From an uncultured Pseudomonadota bacterium (GTDB lineage Bacteria > Pseudomonadota > Gammaproteobacteria > Methylococcales > Methylomonadaceae), in the NCBI GenBank assembly GCA_903847275.1, contig CAINDC010000001.1:1-42979 (forward strand): 42,979 nucleotides of DNA, in the 5' to 3' direction. Position numbers and translations under genes: made by a program. Under the pieces are notes generated by a model. That model was given only the letters and a program-made list of their open reading frames with translations. It was not told the origin of the DNA and did no database searches. Shown here piece by piece: positions 36,175 to 42,979 of this stretch (position 1 is the first letter of the stretch; each line of letters opens with the position of its first letter).

Positions 36175-36252
36175 AGAAAAAAAATTTTCTGTCACACGCG
36201 CTGTAAAGATAGTGTGATACCATTCACGCCATTTTTTAATTGAGACAAAACT

Positions 36253-36672
36253 ATGAAAGCAACCGTTAAATGGGTAGATGGCGTAATGTTTGTCGGTGAA
36301 TCTGGCAGCGGTCATGCAATCGTCATGGATGGACCTCCTGATTTAGGTGGACGAAATATGGGCATTCGCCCGATGGAAATGTTGTTATTGGGTGTGGGTG
36401 GATGTTCATCGTTTGACGTAGTACAAATCCTTCAAAAGGGACGCAATGATTTAATGAGTTGTGTTGCCGAATTAACGGCTGAAAGGGTAGATGCAGTTCC
36501 TGCTGTTTTCAGTAAAATTCATTTACATTTTGTGGTCAGTGGACGAGATTTAAAACCCGCTACTGTTGAACGCGCTGTAAAATTGTCAGCAGAAAAATAC
36601 TGCTCTGCGGCAATTATGTTAGGAAACGCAGGGGTTGAAATGACCCATGATTTTGAAGTTATTGAGGTTTAA
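36253..36672 (+). CDS. OsmC-family protein
   Basis: 139 residues of the OsmC/YhfA-like group: [39 protein letters not shown] with the first conserved Cys, and [24 protein letters not shown] with the second. OsmC family members reduce hydroperoxides through a pair of cysteines. The gene is 5 nt upstream of speD; this pairing suggests co-regulation with polyamine synthesis. Confidence 0.88.
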   Translation: MKATVKWVDGVMFVGESGSGHAIVMDGPPDLGGRNMGIRPMEMLLLGVGGCSSFDVVQILQKGRNDLMSCVAELTAERVDAVPAVFSKIHLHFVVSGRDLKPATVERAVKLSAEKYCSAAIMLGNAGVEMTHDFEVIEV

Positions 36673-36677
36673 AAACA

Positions 36678-37466
36678 TTGAATACGAAATTACAATTACA
36701 CGGCTTTAACAATTTAACAAAGTCACTTAGTTTTAACATTTATGACATCTGTTACGCACCAGCTGAACAGCAAAAATCTTACATTGAATACATCGATGAG
36801 GCATATAACGCGGATAAATTGACACAAATCTTGAAGAATGTTGCTGAAATTATTGGCGCACAAATTTTGAATATCGCTCGTCAAGATTACGATCCACAAG
36901 GTGCGAGTGTTACGATTTTGATTTCGGAAGGTGATTCACCTCCGCCTCCGAGCATGAATACACAATCCCCTGGTCCTTTGCCAACGAATACGATTTTGGC
37001 GCATTTGGATAAAAGCCACATTACCGTTCACACTTATCCAGAAAGTCATCCTGATAGCGGTATTAGTACATTTCGCGCGGATATTGATGTTTCGACGTGT
37101 GGACGTATTTCGCCATTGAAAGCATTGAATTATTTGATTCACAGTTTTGAATCGGATGTGGTGACGATGGATTACAAAGTGCGTGGTTTTACTCGCGATA
37201 TTGAAGGAAAAAAACTGTATATCGATCACAGTATTACTTCAATTCAAGATTTCATTGCGATTGATACACAAAAAAGTTACCAAATGATTGACGTGAATGT
37301 GTATCAGGAAAACATTTTTCACACCAAAATGATGTTGAAAGAGACCGAATTGGAAAATTATTTGTTTGAAAAAGAATGTAATTTATCGGCTGAACAAAAA
37401 GACGAAATTGAAAAGAAAGTTCACAAAGAAGTAACAGAGATTTTCTACGGTCGAAATTATCGCTGA
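36678..37466 (+). CDS. speD: S-adenosylmethionine decarboxylase proenzyme
   Basis: 262 residues, E. coli-type (264 aa). TTG start with GAGG about ten bases upstream, inside the end of the preceding gene. The proenzyme self-cleaves before Ser113 in [16 protein letters not shown] to make the pyruvoyl group. It supplies decarboxylated AdoMet for spermidine synthesis. The speE partner is not adjacent in this window. A strong bidirectional terminator follows. Confidence 0.95.
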   Translation: MNTKLQLHGFNNLTKSLSFNIYDICYAPAEQQKSYIEYIDEAYNADKLTQILKNVAEIIGAQILNIARQDYDPQGASVTILISEGDSPPPPSMNTQSPGPLPTNTILAHLDKSHITVHTYPESHPDSGISTFRADIDVSTCGRISPLKALNYLIHSFESDVVTMDYKVRGFTRDIEGKKLYIDHSITSIQDFIAIDTQKSYQMIDVNVYQENIFHTKMMLKETELENYLFEKECNLSAEQKDEIEKKVHKEVTEIFYGRNYR

Positions 37467-37474
37467 ATATTTTT

Positions 37475-37503
37475 AAAAATGGCGCGAATTTCGCGCCATT
37501 TTT
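37475..37503. terminator. Bidirectional terminator between speD and the glcF-like gene
   Basis: A 12-bp perfect stem (37475-37486, AAAAATGGCGCG, with 37492-37503, CGCGCCATTTTT), loop AATTT. It serves both convergent genes. Confidence 0.92.
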
Positions 37504-37506
37504 GTT

Positions 37507-38697
37507 TTAATTCACCAGTTGTTTTGCCAATAAAACAATCGGGTGAACTACTGTCGCATCTTCTCCGCGTTCCCGTAAACCTGCCGCAATGTGTAACGCA
37601 CAACCGATATTTGAACTCACTAAATAATCGGTCGGTTTTTCAAGTGCTGTTTCAAGCAATTCGTTCAATAATGTTTGTGCCATTTTATCGTGTCGTAAAC
37701 TGTAACTTCCCGCTGCACCACAACATTGCGTGGTTTCTGGTAAAGATGAAATGTTTGCCTCTGGGATTTGTTTTAGTAATTTCAAAACACTTTTATCAGT
37801 TTTCAATACGTTTTTAAGCGTACACGGTGAATGCACACAAATGTTTGCGGCAAGTGGTTTTAAATTAAACTCGAATTGAGAAATAAAATGACTAATATCC
37901 ACCACATTTGGCGCGTAATCTTTCAATGTACTTCCACAACCACTGGCAATCGTAATAATCGCTTGTAAATTTTCATTCGCAAAGGCAGTTTTATTTTGTT
38001 TCGCTAAATTTTCTGCCGTATTAGCATCGCCTTCATGCAAGGCTAAAGCGCCACAACATACTTGTGTTTCTGGCAAATGCACATTGAAACCAATATGCGT
38101 CAAAACGTTAATCGCTGCATTTATCGTTTTAAAATCAAGTAATTCACCCATGCAACCAATGAATAAACCCACGTCACCTTTAACTTCATTTAGTGCAGGA
38201 TAATAGTTTTTTAACGGCTGTGATTCTTGATAATTGGGGACTAAACGCTCTAATTTCCCCAAACCAAATAACGTCGGTAAGTGTAAAAAACGAGCTGTTT
38301 TTTGCAGATTATTTTTTTGATAAAACGTTAAGCCTGATTTTGCCCAACCTTGAATACGCTTATTTTCAGCAAGTATTTTCACCCATCGCACGGACATCGG
38401 AATAGATTGTTCACCGTGCATTTCAGCCCGAAAATCATCAATCAATTTCGCATAAGGTACAACCGCTGGACACGCTTTTTCACACGCACGACACAACAAA
38501 CAACTATCAATGTGATTAAGCAAATTATTGGTCACATTTAAATTTCCACCTGCCCATGCTTGAATCAAGGCAATCCGCCCACGGGGTGACTCGTTTTCAT
38601 TTTGAGTCTGTGTATAAGTGGGGCAATGCGGCGCACAAATTCCACATTTCACGCAACTATCAGCAATCGCTAATAATTCTTTTTTTGTATTAGTCAT
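37507..38697 (-). CDS. glcF: GlcF-type iron-sulfur oxidoreductase subunit
   Basis: 396 residues. Two 4Fe-4S motifs, CVKCGICAPHCP (about 15-26) and CLLCRACEKACP (about 66-77), with SPRGRIALIQAW between, then two cysteine-rich CCG domains (ETQVCCGALALHEGD and ETTQCCGAAGSYSLRH). This is the glycolate oxidase Fe-S subunit or a LutA/GlpC-like relative. It passes electrons from an FAD oxidase to the quinone pool. No GlcD/GlcE is in the window, so the partner is unknown. Overlaps the upstream membrane protein by 8 nt. Confidence 0.82.
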   Translation of the reverse strand: MTNTKKELLAIADSCVKCGICAPHCPTYTQTQNENESPRGRIALIQAWAGGNLNVTNNLLNHIDSCLLCRACEKACPAVVPYAKLIDDFRAEMHGEQSIPMSVRWVKILAENKRIQGWAKSGLTFYQKNNLQKTARFLHLPTLFGLGKLERLVPNYQESQPLKNYYPALNEVKGDVGLFIGCMGELLDFKTINAAINVLTHIGFNVHLPETQVCCGALALHEGDANTAENLAKQNKTAFANENLQAIITIASGCGSTLKDYAPNVVDISHFISQFEFNLKPLAANICVHSPCTLKNVLKTDKSVLKLLKQIPEANISSLPETTQCCGAAGSYSLRHDKMAQTLLNELLETALEKPTDYLVSSNIGCALHIAAGLRERGEDATVVHPIVLLAKQLVN

Positions 38698-39151
38698 TTT
38701 CGTTCTCTGTTAATGAATCTAGGATTTGCTGATATTCATTCAGTTTTGGACGGTATAAAAATACACCTAAAGCCGCAATGCCCGTCAAAATGTGCAACGA
38801 TCTAAAACCATCGCCGAAATAGAACATCGTTGCGCCCAAACAGCCAATTATCAGCATCATCGACATCGACATCGTGATAGTTAACATATAGCGAATTTTT
38901 ATAACACGTTCTAAATTGGCATTTGCTAGAAGTGGCATCGTTTGATTTAGACGCAAAAAAATATGACGCAATAAATTCGTCAATGGCAGCATGATAATCG
39001 ATAAAATATAAAAAATGGTGCGCCAAAAAATTCGGGGTTCTTCAGTTAACAAATTTTGAAAAGTATAAAAGTGTGCAAAAGTAATACTTAAAATTAGCAT
39101 CACAATAACAAAACTGGTGATGAACCAAGGTAAAAATAAAGGGGATTTCAA
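38690..39151 (-). CDS. Four-helix membrane protein of unknown function
   Basis: 153 residues with four predicted membrane helices (about 8-30, 42-65, 88-110 and 118-135). Between helices 2 and 3 is a conserved-looking basic loop (RHIFLRLNQTMPLLANANLERVIKIR). No family recognised. It overlaps the glcF-like gene by 8 nt and so is translated with it; it might anchor the Fe-S protein to the membrane or provide a quinone site, but no heme or quinone motif was seen. Confidence 0.7.
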   Translation of the reverse strand: MKSPLFLPWFITSFVIVMLILSITFAHFYTFQNLLTEEPRIFWRTIFYILSIIMLPLTNLLRHIFLRLNQTMPLLANANLERVIKIRYMLTITMSMSMMLIIGCLGATMFYFGDGFRSLHILTGIAALGVFLYRPKLNEYQQILDSLTENEND

Positions 39152-39218
39152 AGGTCTAACTCGTTGATGAATCTAAATGATGGCGTATTTTAAGCGGTAA
39201 TGCGGGTTTTTGATAGGC

Positions 39219-39393
39219 AATAAAAAGCCCGCGTAAAGCGGGCTAACTTGAGTAATTATTTTTATTATTATCTTGTCGTTCTAAGCAAATTACCCAGCGA
39301 CGTGACTCAAGTGAAAGTATTTCTAACTATTTATTGTTATTGTTATTTAGCTTTGTTTAAAAGCTACCTACCTAAATGCTTTCCTTCGAAAGC
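39219..39393 (-). ncRNA. Candidate structured small RNA or leader RNA
   Basis: A sigma70-like promoter on the minus strand (TAGACA at 39429-39424, TAAAAT at 39405-39400, spacer 18 bp) leads to about 175 nt ending in a terminator hairpin with T run (39222-39244). The RNA would start with a 5' hairpin (GCUUUC-GAAG-GAAAGC, 39393-39378), then AGCUUU-UAAAC-AAAGCU (39365-39349), then an 8-bp long-range pair (39312-39305 with 39253-39246). No ORF of note lies inside. It does not match a named RNA family I know. It could be an independent sRNA or an attenuator for the glcF operon, whose first start is 68 nt past its end. Confidence 0.6.
39222..39244 (-). terminator. Terminator of the candidate small RNA
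   Basis: A 7-bp stem AGCCCGC/GCGGGCT with a 5-nt loop (TTTAC on the minus strand), followed on the minus strand by TTTT. Nothing else on this strand within 340 nt upstream ends here except the nuclease gene, which lies beyond. Confidence 0.8.
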
Positions 39394-39399
39394 GGGCGC

Positions 39400-39429
39400 A
39401 TTTTAGCCGCAATAAATAGATTGTGTCTA
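39400..39429 (-). promoter_or_regulatory. Candidate promoter of the small RNA
   Basis: TAGACA and TAAAAT separated by 18 bp on the minus strand, each 5/6 to consensus. Position fits a transcript starting near 39393. Confidence 0.5.
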
Positions 39430-39589
39430 TTTAAAAAACAGATTATTTCTAAAAAAATAAATACATTCCAATAAAGGTTAATAAATACAATTTAGTAGCG
39501 ATTTTATGACCAATTGTTGAATTAATTTCACCGCCGCAAATAGCGATGGATTTTTAGAAAGCAAAAATTGAGCCTTCAACGCTCTATAT
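39430..39589. other. Non-coding stretch behind the nuclease gene
   Basis: AT-rich sequence between the nuclease stop and the small-RNA promoter. No ORF, repeat or strong hairpin seen. The nuclease gene has no obvious terminator here. Confidence 0.5.
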
Positions 39590-40462
39590 TCACGGATAAC
39601 GCGATGGTATTTTATTTATTGCATTCAAATTCCACGGCACCGTTTCAATCGTACCTTCTAAATGATTTTCGGTTTTATCATCAAAATCACTTAAAAAATC
39701 TAAACCTGTTTGTGCTTCCACCGTGTCAATCGTCGTTACAAATTGTGATAACGGTTCTTTTCCAGTCACCGTTTGAGGCATGATAAACGCCAAAGCGAAA
39801 GCGGGTTTGCTATCGCTTTCTTCGGTGATATAAATTTTATAAAACGCTTTCGGAATATCAATGTGCCATAACGATGATGAAATTTGTTCAGAATTATTAC
39901 CAAAAATTGGCCCTGTAATTACCCAAACTTTGCCAAAATTTTTCGCAAAAAAAGACAGTTCGGCTTCTTCCAATCGTTGCCAAATTTGTTGATTTAATTT
40001 TGGACGTTGCGGACTGATGTTGGTCATCAAAAAACTGTCCGCTTGCCCATATTTTCCGTACAGCGTACTCATTGCATGATTTGGCGCATTATGCCCACGA
40101 TCAAAACCACTTTTGGTGTAATCATCGTGACTGACGCGATTCAATCCGCGCCAATCCGTTTGAAAACGTGACGGGCGTTTTAAATGCGGTGCGTTATCAG
40201 TAACTGGTGTGAGCGCATATTCCACCCACAACGGATTACCGCGCAAATCTGAATACCCCACGATAAACCCATTATTCCGTAACACCCGAAACCATGTATT
40301 TGTATTAAAATCCGAAATGGCTTTCGGTTCACCTTGATACATCAACGCAGGTCGTGCCACCAACATTTCATAACCATAGCCGCACAGCAACAATGTCAAT
40401 ATCGGCATAATGACACGCGGATAGGCTTGAATGAATCGAAATACTGCTAAAATTTTATTCAT
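39590..40462 (-). CDS. Membrane-anchored DNA/RNA non-specific endonuclease
   Basis: 290 residues. One N-terminal transmembrane helix (about 16-34) followed by a NUC1-type beta-beta-alpha-metal nuclease domain: YSDLRGNPLWVEYAL, then the catalytic motif DRGHNAPNHAM at 121-131 (general base His124) and the metal Asn157 in NISPQRPKLNQQIW. It would cut DNA and RNA without strict specificity on the periplasmic side of the membrane. Role may be nutrient use or DNA processing; not shown. It follows pepN by 11 nt and is probably co-transcribed with it. Confidence 0.9.
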   Translation of the reverse strand: MNKILAVFRFIQAYPRVIMPILTLLLCGYGYEMLVARPALMYQGEPKAISDFNTNTWFRVLRNNGFIVGYSDLRGNPLWVEYALTPVTDNAPHLKRPSRFQTDWRGLNRVSHDDYTKSGFDRGHNAPNHAMSTLYGKYGQADSFLMTNISPQRPKLNQQIWQRLEEAELSFFAKNFGKVWVITGPIFGNNSEQISSSLWHIDIPKAFYKIYITEESDSKPAFALAFIMPQTVTGKEPLSQFVTTIDTVEAQTGLDFLSDFDDKTENHLEGTIETVPWNLNAINKIPSRYP

Positions 40463-40473
40463 CGTATCGACGT

Positions 40474-42979
40474 TTAACCCAAACTTTTGCTCGCTAATTC
40501 AAAGACATCATTAGAAATATCTTTTGTGTCGATGAGGCGTTGCAATTGAGATTTCATCAAAAGTTGACGAGCGGTTTCAGCTTTTCGCCACGCAGTTAAT
40601 GGTGCAATCATACGGGAAGCAACTTGTGGATTTATTGCGTTGAGTTCCAAAATCGCATCTGTCAAAAACGCATAACCTTGACCATTCGCCGCGTGAAAAT
40701 GCACAGGATTTGTTTGGCTAAATGCGCCAATCAATGAACGCACTCGATTTGGATTTTTCATATCAAACGCGGCGTGTGAACGTAAATTCTGCACAATTTC
40801 AAACGCATCAGCCGCTGGACTACTGGCTTGCAAGGCAAACCATTTATCAATCACTAGCGGTTCATTTTGCCATTGTGAATAGAATTTTTCTAAACATTCA
40901 TTTTTTGCAGGGTGATTATTGTGAACAATCGCCACCAACGCCGACATTTGGTCAGTCATATTTTTAGCATTTTCAAATTGTGATTGAGACAACGCATGAA
41001 TTTCAGTCGAACACACGCGACTCAAAAACGCCAAACACGCATTTTTCACGCGACGACGACCAATCGCTTCGGGACTGAAATCGCCTGATTCGTCTTTGTG
41101 ATTTACCACATAAATCGCACTAAATTGTGTTTGGAATGTTTCCGCCAAAGTTTTCAACACGCCTTCACGCGCCAAATGAATGCCTTCAAAATCCACAATC
41201 GTCATGCGTTCGGCTAAATAATTTTCGGACGGCAACGACAGCAACAACGAAAAATACGCCAAATCGTCAATCGGTGAAGTTAAAACGGTTTCAAACGTCG
41301 CCAATAAAATCGGATTCACGTCAGAAGATTTGGATTTTACTAAATCCAAAATAATGCGTTCCGCCACAGATTGTGCCGCGTCCCAACGATTAAAGGAATC
41401 GCTGTCGTGTTGCGACAAAAACGCAAGTTCGTCCAAACTGCGTGGCATTTCAACATTCACCGGTGCAGAAAATCCCCGCAACATTGAAACGATTGGCGCA
41501 GATTCTAGCGCGTCAAACGTGAACGTTTGTTCCATTTCGTTAAACTGCAATAACGTTTCAGGCAACAAATCCGCGCCTGTTTCTGCATTCAACAAACCAA
41601 TTCGGATAGGGATTAACAGTGGTTCGGTTTGGTTCGGGTAACTTTGTTTCAACGTCAGCGTGAACGTTTTTGCGCTTGAATCGTAATTCGTCGAAACATT
41701 CACAACGGGCGTTCCGGCTTGTGAATACCAGCGACGAAATTGACTCAAATCCACGTCGTTCGCGTCTTGCATCGCGTTGACAAAATCATCACACGTTACC
41801 GCTTGTCCGTCGTGACGTTCAAAATACAAATCGCTGCCACGTCTAAAACCGTCCACGCCCAATAAGGTGTGCAACATCCGCACAACTTCCGCGCCTTTTT
41901 CATAAACCGTGAGCGTGTAAAAATTATTGATTTCGATATAGGAATCGGGGCGAATCGGATGCGCTAATGGGCTGGCATCTTCGGCAAATTGGCGCGTGCG
42001 AAGTTGCGTCACATCTTCAATGCGTTTCACGGATTTTGACACGCGGTCAGCGGTAAATTCTTGGTCGCGGAAAACGGTGAAACCTTCTTTTAAACTCAAT
42101 TGAAACCAGTCGCGGCAAGTGATTCGGTTGCCTGTCCAATTGTGAAAATACTCGTGTGCAATCACGCCTTCAATGCCTTCATAATCAAAATCGGTCGCAG
42201 TATCAGGTCGCGCCAACACGAATTTTGTGTTGAAAACGTTTAAGCCTTTGTTTTCCATCGCGCCCATATTGAAATGGCTGACGGCGACAATCATGTACAA
42301 ATCTAAATCGTATTCGCGCCCATAAACGTTTTCATCCCAACGCATGGCGTGTTTCAACGATTGCATGGCGTGAGCGCATTTGTCTTTGTCGTGCGCTTCG
42401 ACAAAAATTTCTAGCTCAATTTCACGTCCTGATTGCGTGATAAATGTGTCGGCGACGCATTCTAATTGACCAGCAACCAACGCAAATAAATAACTCGGTT
42501 TTGCAAATGGGTCGTTCCATGTGACCCAATGTTGGTTATTTTCAAATTCACCGCTGGCGACTTTGTTGCCATTTGAAAGTAAAACGGGGAATTCGGTTTT
42601 GTCGGCAACGATTGTGACGGTGAATTTCGTCATCACGTCGGGACGGTCGAGGAAATAAGTAATTTTACGAAACCCTTCCGCTTCACATTGCGTGCAAAGC
42701 ATTCCGTTCGACAAATACAGCCCTTCGAGCGCGGTATTTTCTTTCGGATTGATGGTGTTTTCAATTATCAGCGTGAACGTTTCAACTTGCGGCACGTTTA
42801 AAATCGTCAACGTTTCGGGCGTTAAAACATAATCGGTCAATTCCGATTCATTCAACGTGACACGATTCAAAATCAATTTTTCGCCATGCAAAACTAAATC
42901 AGAACTGGAATTTTTACTGACAGAATTACGTTGCAACGTCAGCGTCGAAAGCACTTTGGTATTTTCAGTATCGAGTAAA
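40474..42979 (-). CDS. pepN: Aminopeptidase N (partial, N-terminus beyond window)
   Basis: The open frame runs to the window end with no stop: upstream of the first in-frame GTG the codons LLDTENTK continue the PepN N-terminal domain, so about 20 residues are missing. M1 zinc aminopeptidase motifs are present: [14 protein letters not shown], the zinc site [11 protein letters not shown], and [11 protein letters not shown] with the third zinc ligand Glu. [19 protein letters not shown] is typical of gammaproteobacterial PepN. It removes N-terminal residues from peptides in the cytoplasm during protein turnover. Confidence 0.95.
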   Translation of the reverse strand, partial: LLDTENTKVLSTLTLQRNSVSKNSSSDLVLHGEKLILNRVTLNESELTDYVLTPETLTILNVPQVETFTLIIENTINPKENTALEGLYLSNGMLCTQCEAEGFRKITYFLDRPDVMTKFTVTIVADKTEFPVLLSNGNKVASGEFENNQHWVTWNDPFAKPSYLFALVAGQLECVADTFITQSGREIELEIFVEAHDKDKCAHAMQSLKHAMRWDENVYGREYDLDLYMIVAVSHFNMGAMENKGLNVFNTKFVLARPDTATDFDYEGIEGVIAHEYFHNWTGNRITCRDWFQLSLKEGFTVFRDQEFTADRVSKSVKRIEDVTQLRTRQFAEDASPLAHPIRPDSYIEINNFYTLTVYEKGAEVVRMLHTLLGVDGFRRGSDLYFERHDGQAVTCDDFVNAMQDANDVDLSQFRRWYSQAGTPVVNVSTNYDSSAKTFTLTLKQSYPNQTEPLLIPIRIGLLNAETGADLLPETLLQFNEMEQTFTFDALESAPIVSMLRGFSAPVNVEMPRSLDELAFLSQHDSDSFNRWDAAQSVAERIILDLVKSKSSDVNPILLATFETVLTSPIDDLAYFSLLLSLPSENYLAERMTIVDFEGIHLAREGVLKTLAETFQTQFSAIYVVNHKDESGDFSPEAIGRRRVKNACLAFLSRVCSTEIHALSQSQFENAKNMTDQMSALVAIVHNNHPAKNECLEKFYSQWQNEPLVIDKWFALQASSPAADAFEIVQNLRSHAAFDMKNPNRVRSLIGAFSQTNPVHFHAANGQGYAFLTDAILELNAINPQVASRMIAPLTAWRKAETARQLLMKSQLQRLIDTKDISNDVFELASKSLG

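Noticed and set aside
36181-36252. TCACAC/GTGTGA arms upstream of the OsmC gene as an operator or terminator
   Set aside because: Six-base arms with a long loop and no T run; too weak to call.
37479-37817. A 112-codon plus-strand frame
   Set aside because: Begins in the bidirectional terminator and is antisense to the glcF-like gene.
1-42979. tRNA, rRNA, CRISPR arrays, complete IS elements or prophage
   Set aside because: I saw no clover-leaf candidates, no evenly spaced direct repeats and no transposase or phage structural genes. Only the MITE-like pair suggests mobility.

Overview
The window is an AT-rich chromosomal segment of a gammaproteobacterium. Evidence is a YicC/Rph divergent pair, LptE-HolA, a homodimeric PDH operon, LepA-LepB-Rnc-Era, RpoH, NtrY, NtrC, SpeD and PepN, all of gammaproteobacterial type. 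Heme d1 genes (nirFGH), an NnrS protein, a type IV pilus retraction ATPase (PilU) and NAD-type isocitrate dehydrogenase fit a free-living, flexible respirer capable of denitrification-type nitrogen oxide metabolism. A Thiotrichales/Beggiatoa-like origin is my guess from composition and gene mix only.

Layout. 1-3500 (minus): yicC-nnrS-ampG and the start of a further gene. 3640-8380 (plus): rph, a small TIGR02647-type gene, lptE-holA, a possible porin remnant, and a hybrid histidine kinase whose sensor domain is an intact ethylene-receptor-like copper-binding domain. 8388-9909 (minus): an EF-hand protein and pilU. 10161-15555 (plus): aceE-aceF-lpd. 15634-18487: ntrY between two inverted copies of a 162-bp MITE-like repeat. 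18502-22206: an accessory island with a minus-strand operon of a 66-aa putative precursor peptide, a graspetide-type ATP-grasp ligase and an unknown protein. Further secreted or small proteins follow it, and a divergent XRE regulator is translationally coupled to a basic secreted protein. 22348-26500 (plus): lepA-lepB-rnc-era. 26568-27425 (minus): rpoH. 27544-33277 (plus): nirF-nirG-nirH-acs, NAD-isocitrate dehydrogenase and an unknown protein. 33347-37466 (plus): trhP, ntrC, an OsmC protein and speD. 37507-39151 (minus): a GlcF-type Fe-S protein and a membrane protein, preceded by a structured leader or small RNA. 39590-42979 (minus): a membrane-anchored nuclease and pepN, cut by the window end.

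The most novel part is 18.5-22.2 kb. It looks like a RiPP (graspetide) locus: the precursor carries a hydrophobic leader and a Thr/Ser/Asp-rich tail, an ATP-grasp ligase would crosslink that tail, and a palindrome lies in the divergent promoter region next to an XRE regulator. Other points of interest are the ethylene-receptor-like kinase, the paired 162-bp repeats that supply the C-termini of small ORFs, the two identical terminator hairpins, and an RNA of about 175 nt at 39.2-39.4 kb with its own promoter and terminator.
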